DNA of 16,007 nt, taken from positions 1 through 16,007 of the forward strand of contig JAEWIE010000025.1 in NCBI GenBank assembly GCA_023387375.1, read 5' to 3'. Shown here one piece after another: positions 6,841 through 13,797 of the stretch (position 1 is the stretch's first letter; the number at the start of each line of letters is the position of its first letter). The translations under genes were made by a program, and so were the position numbers. The notes beneath the pieces were generated by a model. That model saw nothing but the letters and a program-made list of their open reading frames with translations. It was not told the origin of the DNA and did not search any database. The DNA is from Bacteroidota bacterium. GTDB lineage: Bacteria; Bacteroidota; Bacteroidia; Flavobacteriales; Weeksellaceae.

Positions 6841-7440
6841 ATGGTCAAAAAACAAGCTGAATCTAGGGTTCCTACCGAATTTGGCTATTTCAACATTACC
6901 GCATTCTCAGAAATCGAAACTGATTGGATGCCGCATTTGGCGCTCACTGCCGAAGGCACTGACTTTTCAAAACCGGTAAACGTTCGGATTCACTCCGAGT
7001 GCATGACGGGTGAAATCTTTCACTCCAAAAAATGCGAATGCGGGCAGCAGCTCGATCACGCTTTAAAATACCTGCAAGAAAACGGGGGAATTCTCATCTA
7101 CTTACGCCAGGAAGGACGTAATATTGGTATTATAAACAAACTAAGAGCTTACTCTTTGCAAGAGAGTGGACTTGATACTGTACAAGCAAATTTACAGTTA
7201 GGACTTCCTGCAGACGACCGTGATTTTTCAGTCGCCATAGAAATTCTTAAATTCCTTGAAATCAAAGAAGTGAACCTTCTTACAAACAATCCGGATAAAA
7301 TTAAATACGTGGAGGAAAGTGGCATTCGACTTAACTCTCGCATTCCGCTTCAAATTGAAGCCACCGATGAGAGTAGAGACTACCTAAGAGTAAAACGAAC
7401 CTATTTCAAACACTTATTAAAAGACGATTCCGATTCTTAA
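6841..7440 (+). CDS. ribA: GTP cyclohydrolase II
   Basis: This cytoplasmic enzyme converts GTP to 2,5-diamino-6-ribosylamino-4(3H)-pyrimidinone 5'-phosphate, formate and pyrophosphate, the first step of riboflavin synthesis. The 199-residue length and motifs match standalone RibA. Zinc ligands are C54, C65 and C67 in SECMTGEIFHSKKCECG; RQEGRNIGI (89-97) is the GTP-binding segment; the LRAYSLQ, LGLPADDRDF and LLTNNPDK signatures follow in order. There is no fused RibB (DHBP synthase) domain, so this is the monofunctional form rather than the bifunctional RibBA common elsewhere. No FMN riboswitch fits in the 21-nt upstream gap, so expression probably depends on readthrough from the genes before it. 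Two hairpins follow. Confidence 0.96.
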   Translation: MVKKQAESRVPTEFGYFNITAFSEIETDWMPHLALTAEGTDFSKPVNVRIHSECMTGEIFHSKKCECGQQLDHALKYLQENGGILIYLRQEGRNIGIINKLRAYSLQESGLDTVQANLQLGLPADDRDFSVAIEILKFLEIKEVNLLTNNPDKIKYVEESGIRLNSRIPLQIEATDESRDYLRVKRTYFKHLLKDDSDS

Positions 7441-7518
7441 CCCCTAGTGATTTTTAACTTTTAAATTTCTAAATTAGCTTAAGGGATTCAAAAACGGGAT
7501 AGCTACGCTTTTCCCTAA

Positions 7519-7590
7519 ATGAGTTCTTCTTTTAATAAGAACGATTCTAATAAACACAAAAAGGCCTTCTATAAAGAGGCCTCTTTTTAA
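7519..7590 (+). CDS. Candidate small ORF, 23 codons (weak)
   Basis: An ATG at 7519 opens a frame coding a 23-residue, lysine- and serine-rich peptide (MSSSFNKNDSN...) that ends at a TAA at the foot of the first terminator hairpin. There is no ribosome-binding site or promoter match that I can see, and the frame passes through the hairpin. It may well be chance. It is recorded because it is the only sizeable reading frame in the 223-nt gap after ribA. Confidence 0.15.
   Translation: MSSSFNKNDSNKHKKAFYKEASF
7557..7588 (+). terminator. Terminator hairpin downstream of ribA
   Basis: Two copies of AGGCCT (7562-7567 and 7577-7582) pair across a 9-nt loop, preceded by an A-run and followed by C and TTTTT (7584-7588). 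The A-run and T-run can extend the stem with a single bulged C. It serves the + strand unit ending with ribA. Confidence 0.7.
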
Positions 7591-7591
7591 T

Positions 7592-7634
7592 AAAAAACAA
7601 AGGCCGTTTTCTATCCTGCAGAAAACGGCCTTTT
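7592..7634. terminator. Bidirectional terminator between ribA and the convergent lipoprotein gene
   Basis: A 13-bp perfect stem (7599-7611 with 7621-7633) closes a 9-nt loop. The right flank gives a T-run on the + strand (7631-7634) and the A-run at 7592-7597 gives a U-run on the - strand. It can end both the ribA transcript and the minus-strand lipoprotein transcript, whose stop lies at 7664. Confidence 0.85.
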
Positions 7635-7663
7635 ATATAGAATTTGTGTTTTTTCTATTCTAT

Positions 7664-8155
7664 TTATTTCTGCGGTGCAGAGACTTTAATTGCATTAAGT
7701 ACGGAATTGTATTCTTTGCTTTTTAAAGTTGCTGCAGTAGATGCTGGTACCAAAACAATTCTAAATTGTTGACTGTTTAGATACTGCGCTTTCTCAGCAC
7801 TTGTCATGGTTGCTTGATCAAAATTCGCTTCAGTATAGATCTCTACTAGATCTCTTGAGAAAAGGAAGTTATAATCAAGTTCACGTCCATCGCTAAGGTA
7901 TTCTGTTTTGGGGATTAATTGCCAAACCGTTCCACTAGAAGATACATTTCTGTACACTAAAACCACATCCGTTTGTGGAAGTTGAATGGACTGTTGAAGA
8001 GAATAGTCATTGGAAGCGCTAAAGGTTCCACTTACGTCTTTCATCACGGGATACGTATCGTAATCTTGCCCATAATCTCTATCGTCTGAATTGTCACAGC
8101 TAAGCGCGAAAAGTCCAACGAAGGCGAGCATCAGTAGGGGTAATAACTTTTTCAT
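7664..8155 (-). CDS. Conserved flavobacterial lipoprotein of unknown function
   Basis: This is a predicted 163-residue lipoprotein with a hydrophobic leader and lipobox ALSC (Cys at 20). The Cys is followed by DNSDDRDYG, an acidic stretch of the kind reported as a lipoprotein export signal that sends lipoproteins to the cell surface in Bacteroidota. The mature part is rich in beta-type sequence: VSGTFSASNDYSL (41-53), VVLVYRN (64-70), ELDYNF (92-97), VEIYTEANFD (104-113) and FRIVLVP (131-137). I believe similar hypothetical proteins occur in Chryseobacterium-type genomes, but no function is known to me. It is transcribed convergently to ribA and divergently from the GH3 gene. A single-gene unit is likely, as a terminator lies after its stop. 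The promoter is not clear. Confidence 0.8.
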   Translation of the reverse strand: MKKLLPLLMLAFVGLFALSCDNSDDRDYGQDYDTYPVMKDVSGTFSASNDYSLQQSIQLPQTDVVLVYRNVSSSGTVWQLIPKTEYLSDGRELDYNFLFSRDLVEIYTEANFDQATMTSAEKAQYLNSQQFRIVLVPASTAATLKSKEYNSVLNAIKVSAPQK

Positions 8156-8252
8156 AGTTTTTATTGGTATTTATTGATAATTACTCTTAAGTATCCAAAA
8201 CAAATGCCAAAAACTTTATTCTCTGCATGGGGAGTGTAAAATTATAATGTTG

Positions 8253-8260
8253 TATTTTTG
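8253..8260 (+). promoter_or_regulatory. Probable -7 element upstream of the GH3 gene
   Basis: TATTTTTG (8253-8260) is a perfect TAnnTTTG match, 23 nt before the ATG of the GH3 gene. A TTG at the expected -33 distance is not present, so only the -7 element supports the call. Confidence 0.55.
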
Positions 8261-8283
8261 TTTCTTTACGTAAACATCGTCCT

Positions 8284-10068
8284 ATGAAGCCATTTTCTTT
8301 GTATTCCACTCTTCTACTAAGTTTCTTTTTAAGTAGCTTCTTATCAGCGCAATACAAACCTTTAGACCTTACAGATACGAAAAAGAACGAGGCTGAGCAG
8401 TGGGTAAACAAAACCTATGAAAGCTTATCAGAGGATGAAAAATTAGGTCAATTATTTATTGTTGCCCTCTATACAAACAAGGGAGAACAAGAGATTGAGA
8501 AGGTGAAAACCCTAGTAAAAACAGAAAAGTTAGGAGGACTCATCTTAATGCAAGACGATGCCAAACGAGAAATTGAGATCCTAAATGAATTGCAACCGCA
8601 CAGCAAAGTTCCTATGCTAGTAGGTATGGACGCAGAATGGGGAATTTTCCAAAGAATTGAAAAAGCCTACAAGCTACCTTGGGCCATGGCCTTAGGTGCC
8701 ATCACAGACAAAAGCGTTGTCACCGAAATGGCCTCGCAAATTGCAGCGGACGCGAAACGAATGGGAGTCAATTGGGTTTTTGCCCCCGTTGTGGATGTAA
8801 ACACCAACCCGAGCAATCCCATCATTGGAAACCGAAGCTTCGGATCGGAAGTGGAGAATGTAGTACTCTCTGCTAGTGCCTACACAAAAGGGCTTCAAAA
8901 CCATGGGGTTCTTGCCGCCATCAAGCATTTTCCAGGACATGGCGATACAAGTACGGATTCACATTTAGACCTTCCCGTTGTAGCTCATTCAAAAGATCGA
9001 TTAGAAAAAATCGAACTTGCTCCTTTTAAAGAAATGATGAATGAGGGCGTAGGCGGTGTCATGGTTGCTCACCTCTATGTTCCCGCTCTAGAACCTAAAA
9101 AAGGGATACCCGCCTCCATTTCTCATAACGTGATTACAGGTCTTTTGAAAGAAACTTACGGATACAAAGGACTTATTATTACAGACGCCTTAAACATGGG
9201 TGCTGTGGCAAAACATTACAAACCTGGAGAACTTGATTTCCTTGCTTTTCAAGCAGGAAATGATATTATGCTTTTTTCTCAAGGCGTTTCTCAGGGCAAA
9301 AAACTTATTAAAGAAGGACTTGAAAACGGAACCATTCCAAAGTCTCGTTTAGAAGAAAGTGTAAAGAAAATTCTAGAGACGAAGTATTTCTTAGGTCTTA
9401 CTTCCTTTGAACCTATTTCTACCGAGAATCTAGACTACGATTTAAACAATCAAAGCCACAAACAAATGGCGCAAAAAGTCTACTCGAAAGCTCTTACTCT
9501 TTTACGTAATGAGAACGATATTCTTCCTCTTTCTTGCAACGAAACCTACTATTATGTAGGGTTAGAAGAAGCCCCTTTTAAAGAGTTTGTAAATGCAATT
9601 CAGGTAGGAACGACTGTAAAAACCATTTCTAAATCAAATATAAACTCAATTCCAAAAGGATCCAAAGTAATCGTAGGACTACACAAAGACAATTCGACGG
9701 CTTACAAACCTTATAAAATCTCAAAAGAATCAAAAGATATTCTTAAGAATTTAGCAAGTAGCCATGAAGTTCTCCTTTCTGTGTTTGCTTCCCCATACGC
9801 CTTACTAGACATGGATCGAGAAGGGATTTCAGGACTCGTAGTTGCCTACGAAAACAATATAGACTCGCAAATGGCGAGCGCTAAAGCATTTTTAGGACAA
9901 AATCCTTTTGAGGGAAAACTTCCCGTAAGTATTAGCGCCCAGTTACAAGCGGGCGATGGAATTCTTCTACCCACAAAGGAGACTTTCACTCAGCCAAGCG
10001 AAACTTCAACCCAACCCAAGGAAGTTTCGACACAACCCAAATCAACTCCTCAAATCGTCATCGAATAA
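8284..10068 (+). CDS. Glycoside hydrolase family 3, beta-N-acetylhexosaminidase type (NagZ-like)
   Basis: This 594-residue secreted or periplasmic enzyme has a signal peptide (1-22, cleavage after FLSA) and a GH3 N-terminal TIM-barrel (about 40-375). The bacterial N-acetylhexosaminidase signature KHFPGHGDT (214-222), followed by STDSH, carries the His/Asp pair (H227, D225) used as acid-base catalyst in NagZ-type enzymes. The nucleophile is expected at D301 in ITDALNMGA. A GH3 C-terminal-type domain follows (about 395-560, beginning near KALTLLRNENDILPL). It likely removes GlcNAc-type residues from muropeptides or chitooligosaccharides. Many Bacteroidota homologues carry a fused serine-hydrolase (beta-lactamase-like) domain; this one stops before it and ends in three heptad repeats starting TQP (residues 569-589). 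It overlaps bshA by 1 nt. Signal peptide and export distinguish it from cytoplasmic E. coli NagZ. Confidence 0.92.
   Translation: MKPFSLYSTLLLSFFLSSFLSAQYKPLDLTDTKKNEAEQWVNKTYESLSEDEKLGQLFIVALYTNKGEQEIEKVKTLVKTEKLGGLILMQDDAKREIEILNELQPHSKVPMLVGMDAEWGIFQRIEKAYKLPWAMALGAITDKSVVTEMASQIAADAKRMGVNWVFAPVVDVNTNPSNPIIGNRSFGSEVENVVLSASAYTKGLQNHGVLAAIKHFPGHGDTSTDSHLDLPVVAHSKDRLEKIELAPFKEMMNEGVGGVMVAHLYVPALEPKKGIPASISHNVITGLLKETYGYKGLIITDALNMGAVAKHYKPGELDFLAFQAGNDIMLFSQGVSQGKKLIKEGLENGTIPKSRLEESVKKILETKYFLGLTSFEPISTENLDYDLNNQSHKQMAQKVYSKALTLLRNENDILPLSCNETYYYVGLEEAPFKEFVNAIQVGTTVKTISKSNINSIPKGSKVIVGLHKDNSTAYKPYKISKESKDILKNLASSHEVLLSVFASPYALLDMDREGISGLVVAYENNIDSQMASAKAFLGQNPFEGKLPVSISAQLQAGDGILLPTKETFTQPSETSTQPKEVSTQPKSTPQIVIE
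9988..10050 (+). repeat. Three tandem heptad codon repeats at the GH3 C-terminus
   Basis: Three consecutive 21-nt units encode TQPSETS, TQPKEVS and TQPKSTP (residues 569-589). This is a Thr/Pro/Ser-rich tail that is diverged at the DNA level, so it is an old duplication or a selected linker rather than fresh slippage. Confidence 0.7.
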
Positions 10069-11213
10069 TGAAAATAGGAATTCTTTGCTACCCTACCTAT
10101 GGAGGTAGCGGCATTGTAGCCACGGAACTTGGAATGGCACTCGCAGACAAAGGCTACGAAGTGCATTTTATTTCAAACAATCTGCCTGCTCGATTAGACA
10201 TCACAAACCCAAATATCTTCTTTCATAAGGTAAACCTTCAGACTTATCCTCTGTTTCAGTACCAACCTTATGATATTGCGCTTAGCTCGATGATTTATCG
10301 GGTAGTCAACCTTTATAAATTAGATCTACTTCATGCGCATTATGCCATTCCATATGCTTATGCTGCGTTTACTGCGAAGCAAATGCTAAAAGAAGAAGGG
10401 AAAGATGTACCACTAGTCACTACATTGCATGGAACGGACATTACTCTTGTAGGTCAGTTTCCAAGCTACAAACATGCAGTGGAGTTCTCCATCAACCAAA
10501 GTGATGCGGTTACGTCCGTCTCGGAAAGTTTAAAGAAAGATACGCTCAAGGCTTTCAATATTACCAAACCTATTGAGGTGATCACGAATTTCATTGACAA
10601 CACCGTATTCACCCCTGAGATTCCTTGCCAAAGAGACCAATTTGCAAAAAAGGATGAAAAAATACTAATTCACGTCTCGAATTTACGTCCTGTAAAAAGG
10701 ATACAAGACGTTCTTCAAATCTTTAAAAATGTACAGGCTAAAATAAAATCTAAACTTGTCATTATAGGAGAAGGACCTGACATGGAACTTGTCAACCAAT
10801 TCCTAGAACAAAATCCAGAGCTCATTGACAAAATTCGATTACTTGGAAAAGTAAACGATCTCTACCGAATCCTAGAGCTTTCGGATGTGTTCCTTCTTCC
10901 TTCCGAGCAGGAAAGTTTTGGACTCGCCGCACTTGAAGCCATGGCCGCTGCAACTCCTGTTATTAGTTCTAATGCCGGTGGAATTCCCGAGGTAAACATT
11001 CAAGGTGTAACCGGTTATTTAGCAGAGATTGGAAATGTAGAGGTGATGAGCAATTACACCATTAAACTTCTAAGTGATCCCGAATTACTTTGCCAAATGA
11101 AAGTGAACGCCAAGCATCAAGCAGAAAGTTTTGATTTGCACAAAATTGTGCCTCTCTATGAAGAGATGTACAAAAGAACCACAGAGAAATTTTTAAATTC
11201 AAAAAATACTTAA
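10068..11213 (+). CDS. bshA: N-acetyl-alpha-D-glucosaminyl L-malate synthase (bacillithiol synthesis)
   Basis: This GT4-family glycosyltransferase of 381 residues joins GlcNAc from UDP-GlcNAc to L-malate, the first step in making bacillithiol, the low-molecular-weight thiol of many Firmicutes and Bacteroidota. The N-terminus MKIGILCYPTYGGSGIVATE is near-diagnostic for BshA. Also visible are LLHAHYAIPYAYAA (88-100), TTLHGTDITLVG (118-129), VITNFID (171-177), HVSNLRPVKR (202-211), GEGPD (234-238) and the GT4 E-x7-E motif (E282 to E290), followed by AGGIPEV. The length is standard. Its ATG overlaps the GH3 stop by 1 nt (TAATG), implying translational coupling. bshB (deacetylase) and bshC (cysteine ligase) are not in this window. 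Confidence 0.96.
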   Translation: MKIGILCYPTYGGSGIVATELGMALADKGYEVHFISNNLPARLDITNPNIFFHKVNLQTYPLFQYQPYDIALSSMIYRVVNLYKLDLLHAHYAIPYAYAAFTAKQMLKEEGKDVPLVTTLHGTDITLVGQFPSYKHAVEFSINQSDAVTSVSESLKKDTLKAFNITKPIEVITNFIDNTVFTPEIPCQRDQFAKKDEKILIHVSNLRPVKRIQDVLQIFKNVQAKIKSKLVIIGEGPDMELVNQFLEQNPELIDKIRLLGKVNDLYRILELSDVFLLPSEQESFGLAALEAMAAATPVISSNAGGIPEVNIQGVTGYLAEIGNVEVMSNYTIKLLSDPELLCQMKVNAKHQAESFDLHKIVPLYEEMYKRTTEKFLNSKNT

Positions 11214-11241
11214 ATTTGAACCTTAGAGAAGAAGGCATTTT

Positions 11242-11478
11242 ATGAGCGAACCTAAATTCATAACCAATATTCGGCACAAACTCGAAAGAGAATGGTTTGG
11301 TGTACTGACGCGCCTAGGTGCGAAACTGGGAATTCCTGTTTCAAAACTTCGCGTGTTCTTCATCTACTCTACTTTTGCGACCGTAGGTTTTGTGTTTCTA
11401 CTCTATCTTGTCCTTGCATTCTTCCTTTGGCTTAAGGATATCTTTGTAACGCGTCGACCGAGCGTATTCGATCTTTAA
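11242..11478 (+). CDS. Small PspC-domain membrane protein
   Basis: This 78-residue protein belongs to the PspC/phage-shock-like family. The N-terminal segment REWFGVLTRLGAKLGIPVSK (about 16-35) is the PspC signature region, followed by one long hydrophobic helix (about 37-64) and a basic tail RRPSVFDL. It is a single-domain form, probably inner-membrane, linked elsewhere to envelope-stress sensing; what it does here is unknown. It starts 28 nt after bshA and has an unusually good ribosome-binding site for this lineage, AGAAGG, ending 6 nt before the ATG. Co-transcription with GH3-bshA is likely. Confidence 0.82.
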   Translation: MSEPKFITNIRHKLEREWFGVLTRLGAKLGIPVSKLRVFFIYSTFATVGFVFLLYLVLAFFLWLKDIFVTRRPSVFDL

Positions 11479-11530
11479 ATGAGGCAAATCAAGGCTCTAC
11501 CGATTCTTATTCACTTTAGAGCATCTGAAT

Positions 11531-11545
11531 TTTACATTTTGTAAA
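11531..11545. promoter_or_regulatory. Short palindrome upstream of the GNAT gene
   Basis: TTTACATTTTGTAAA (11531-11545) has 6-bp arms around a 3-nt centre. It lies about 40 nt upstream of the probable -7 element of the acetyltransferase gene and could be an operator. AT-rich palindromes of this size also arise by chance. Confidence 0.3.
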
Positions 11546-11586
11546 TCGTATTGTTTTAAGTGTAAGAACCTAGAGGAAAAAGACCT

Positions 11587-11594
11587 TATTTTTG
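11587..11594 (+). promoter_or_regulatory. Probable -7 element of the GNAT gene
   Basis: TATTTTTG (11587-11594) is a perfect TAnnTTTG match, with the start expected near 11601 and the ATG at 11621. I see no TTG at the expected -33 position. A second match, TACATTTG (11613-11620), touches the ATG and is too close to be the promoter of this start. Confidence 0.5.
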
Positions 11595-11620
11595 CTTTTA
11601 TAAAATTTAGATTACATTTG

Positions 11621-12139
11621 ATGAAGATAGATTACATCCATGTGGATTCAGAGGACCACTATCGAGCTCTGCCTATATATAACGCTTATGAATCGTACTT
11701 TCCAAGTGACGAAAGACGAAGCAAAGAGCAGTTCTTTACGCTGCTTAAAAATCCAAATGTACAAGTGCGCTCTCTTCTAGTAGACTCAAAAGACTTAGGT
11801 TATCTAATCTTATGGCCATTGTCAAACTGCGTATTTGTAGAACACTTTGAAATTTTTGATGAGTTTCGAAATCAAAGCTTCGGATCCAAAGTACTTGCGG
11901 ATCTTTTTAAAGACTATTCGAAAATTGTTCTCGAATGTGAACCTGAAGATTTAAATCTAGATGCAAAGCGTCGGCTTTCCTTTTACAAAAAACTGGGGTT
12001 AGAAGTTGTGGATAAAGACTATCGGCAACCGGCCTATGGAGAGGACAAAAATCCACTAGATTTATGGCTTCTTAGTAATTATAGACATCATGATACAAAA
12101 GCTTTAAAAGAAGAAATTTACGATGTGGTGTACCACTAA
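11621..12139 (+). CDS. GNAT family N-acetyltransferase
   Basis: This 172-residue cytoplasmic protein has a GNAT fold. The acetyl-CoA binding stretch reads VEHFEIFDEFRNQSFGSKVL (73-92), corresponding to GNAT motif A; the usual first Gly of the R/Q-x-x-G-x-G/A loop is Ser here (S86) and the second is G88. The segment RRLSFYKKLGLE (118-129) matches motif B (FYxKxGF type). The substrate cannot be read from the sequence; amines, antibiotics and protein N-termini are all possible. I chose the ATG at 11621 over the TTG three bases earlier. A bidirectional terminator follows. It lies after the PspC gene across 142 nt and appears to be an independent unit. Confidence 0.88.
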   Translation: MKIDYIHVDSEDHYRALPIYNAYESYFPSDERRSKEQFFTLLKNPNVQVRSLLVDSKDLGYLILWPLSNCVFVEHFEIFDEFRNQSFGSKVLADLFKDYSKIVLECEPEDLNLDAKRRLSFYKKLGLEVVDKDYRQPAYGEDKNPLDLWLLSNYRHHDTKALKEEIYDVVYH

Positions 12140-12203
12140 AAAAGGCATTTTTTTAAGAAAAAAAGCACTATTCGTCCAAATACATTCAAATACCTATATA
12201 GAA

Positions 12204-12231
12204 AAAACCGCCTCTTTTCTGAGACGGTTTT
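12204..12231. terminator. Bidirectional terminator between convergent GNAT and amylase genes
   Basis: Arms AAAACCG (12204-12210) and CGGTTTT (12225-12231) pair, extended inward after one C/A mismatch by CTC/GAG, around a 6-nt loop. The A-run on the left and T-run on the right allow termination on both strands. A second AT-only hairpin (T7/A7 around 12148-12164) lies just upstream. Confidence 0.8.
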
Positions 12232-12246
12232 ACTTTTTATGTCGTT

Positions 12247-13719
12247 TTAGTTCACAGACCAGACGGCATAGGATCCGGGTGGACACTTAATTTTCACCCA
12301 ACGATCACTGCGTGTGGTGGTTTTATAAGCGGTTTCATTTCCAGTTAAATCCGCGATTTCTTTGGATACCCAATTGCTTTCTACCCATTTCTCTTGGTAT
12401 GTGTTCGAGGTATTTATGTACACAATAAGGCCTGGGTTTCCATTGTATCCATTACGGCGCGCAATGTATTCATCTTTGTCAGCGTAAAGAATGGAAGTGG
12501 TCCCTGTGGCTCTTTCATTATGGATTTTTATAAGCGTGTTTAGGGAAGCTTTATCAAGCCACTCTTCATAATCTCTATAAAAGATCGTAGGATATCCTTC
12601 GTGCGTAAGAATATACGCATAAGCGTATTTCTTATTCCAAATATCATCCGTGTCATGGTTGGTCACAAACGTGACGGATTTATGTGGATTTTGTTTCCAG
12701 TACATGGCATCGGTAAGCTTCATTAAGTTGTCATGATCAAAGGCCTCTTCCATTTTGTAATAGGTAGAAAAATCAAAGACATTACTTCCTGAGGATTTTA
12801 CCCAGTCGTCAATGAGTTGCAAGTTGGTATCCCAAAGTTCTCCTACAGAGAAGCCTCCTACAGCAGCATTCCAATCTTTTACTACCCAAGAACCAAATCC
12901 TTTTACGTAATCAAAACGCCATCCATCAAATTTAAGTGTGTTTTTGTAGTACTGCCCTACAGATTCTGGTTTCTTCCAAAACCATTCCTGCACATAGGGA
13001 TTAGCGTGACTTAAATCTGGCATATCGCCGAAACTTCCCTCATCATGCGTTCCTGTACTGTTTGGATAAAAGGATTCGTAATCTCTTTTAAAAAGTCCAG
13101 AAGCTACCGCCGTGAAATCAGTCCAGGTATTGGTTTTTGTATAAGGGTTATACTGTGAGCCTCCTCCACTATTGTGGTTTAATACAATATCGGCATAGAC
13201 CATCACATTGCTTTGGTGCGCTTTTGTAATAAGATTCACAAGTTCGTCTTTAGAGCCAAAACGAGTCTCGGTGGTACCGTGCTGATTGTACTGGCCAAAA
13301 TCAAAGTAATCATACGGATCGTATCCCATGGAAAACTTTCCGCTTTGACCTTTGGAAACAGGAGGAAGCCAAATGGCCCCAATACCTGCACTTGACCAGG
13401 CACTTACTTTTTCACTCATTTTGTCCCACCAGGTACCGCCCATGGGAACGTCCCAGTAGAAAGCTTGCATCATGACGGCTCCTCCTTCCCCACCGATGGC
13501 TTTTCCGCTTGGTGGAAGGGCGCCCACAGTAAAGGGTTTTCCATCGTGAGTCGTCACATTAATGACCTTAAAGTCGGGTTTTACCACTACTTCTCCTGGA
13601 GGAGGATTAGGCGTGGGATCAGGATTTGGCGAAGGATCAGGATCACGTCCGCCTTCGGAACTACAGCTAAGCAGCATACTTAGGGTCATCCCAAGCACAA
13701 ATAGAGGTCTAAATTTCAT
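12247..13719 (-). CDS. Alpha-amylase lipoprotein, GH13, Thermococcales-like (GH13_7 type)
   Basis: This 490-residue lipoprotein should hydrolyse internal alpha-1,4-glucosidic bonds of starch or glycogen. A signal with lipobox MLLSC (Cys 19) is followed by a Pro/Asp/Asn-rich linker (about 26-42). The catalytic (beta/alpha)8 barrel runs from about residue 80, with the GH13 conserved regions intact: DIVLNH (177-182), GWRFDYVKG (266-274, nucleophile D270), GELWDT (293-298, acid/base E294) and TNHDTD (353-358, third Asp D356). Long stretches such as MMQAFYWDVP (83-92) and SMGYDPYDYFDFG (130-142), together with FYRDYEEWLDK (380-390), closely resemble, from memory, the alpha-amylase of Pyrococcus (GH13_7). 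A short C-terminal beta domain follows (about 400-490). No susC/susD homologues are adjacent. It lies downstream of the SIMPL gene (78-nt gap, same strand) and may share its transcript. GH13 membership is secure; the subfamily is my best match. Confidence 0.94.
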   Translation of the reverse strand: MKFRPLFVLGMTLSMLLSCSSEGGRDPDPSPNPDPTPNPPPGEVVVKPDFKVINVTTHDGKPFTVGALPPSGKAIGGEGGAVMMQAFYWDVPMGGTWWDKMSEKVSAWSSAGIGAIWLPPVSKGQSGKFSMGYDPYDYFDFGQYNQHGTTETRFGSKDELVNLITKAHQSNVMVYADIVLNHNSGGGSQYNPYTKTNTWTDFTAVASGLFKRDYESFYPNSTGTHDEGSFGDMPDLSHANPYVQEWFWKKPESVGQYYKNTLKFDGWRFDYVKGFGSWVVKDWNAAVGGFSVGELWDTNLQLIDDWVKSSGSNVFDFSTYYKMEEAFDHDNLMKLTDAMYWKQNPHKSVTFVTNHDTDDIWNKKYAYAYILTHEGYPTIFYRDYEEWLDKASLNTLIKIHNERATGTTSILYADKDEYIARRNGYNGNPGLIVYINTSNTYQEKWVESNWVSKEIADLTGNETAYKTTTRSDRWVKIKCPPGSYAVWSVN

Positions 13720-13797
13720 TGCAATTGAATAATGTAGAAGCTAATTTAGTGAATTATTGAAGACATTCCACTTTTGATTGTAAATTAAGCTACTTTA

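Noticed and set aside
8156..8283. Promoter of the minus-strand lipoprotein in the divergent gap
   Set aside because: On the minus strand no TAnnTTTG element occurs in the gap; the direct repeat CCAAAA near 8200-8215 is not enough to call an operator.
12125..12136. GTGGTGTACCAC palindrome at the end of the GNAT gene
   Set aside because: It is within the coding sequence for the last residues (V-V-Y-H) and too small to act as a terminator on its own.
13213..13683. Forward open frames inside the amylase gene region
   Set aside because: They lie wholly antisense to a clear GH13 enzyme, show no recognisable domain and no promoter or ribosome-binding site.
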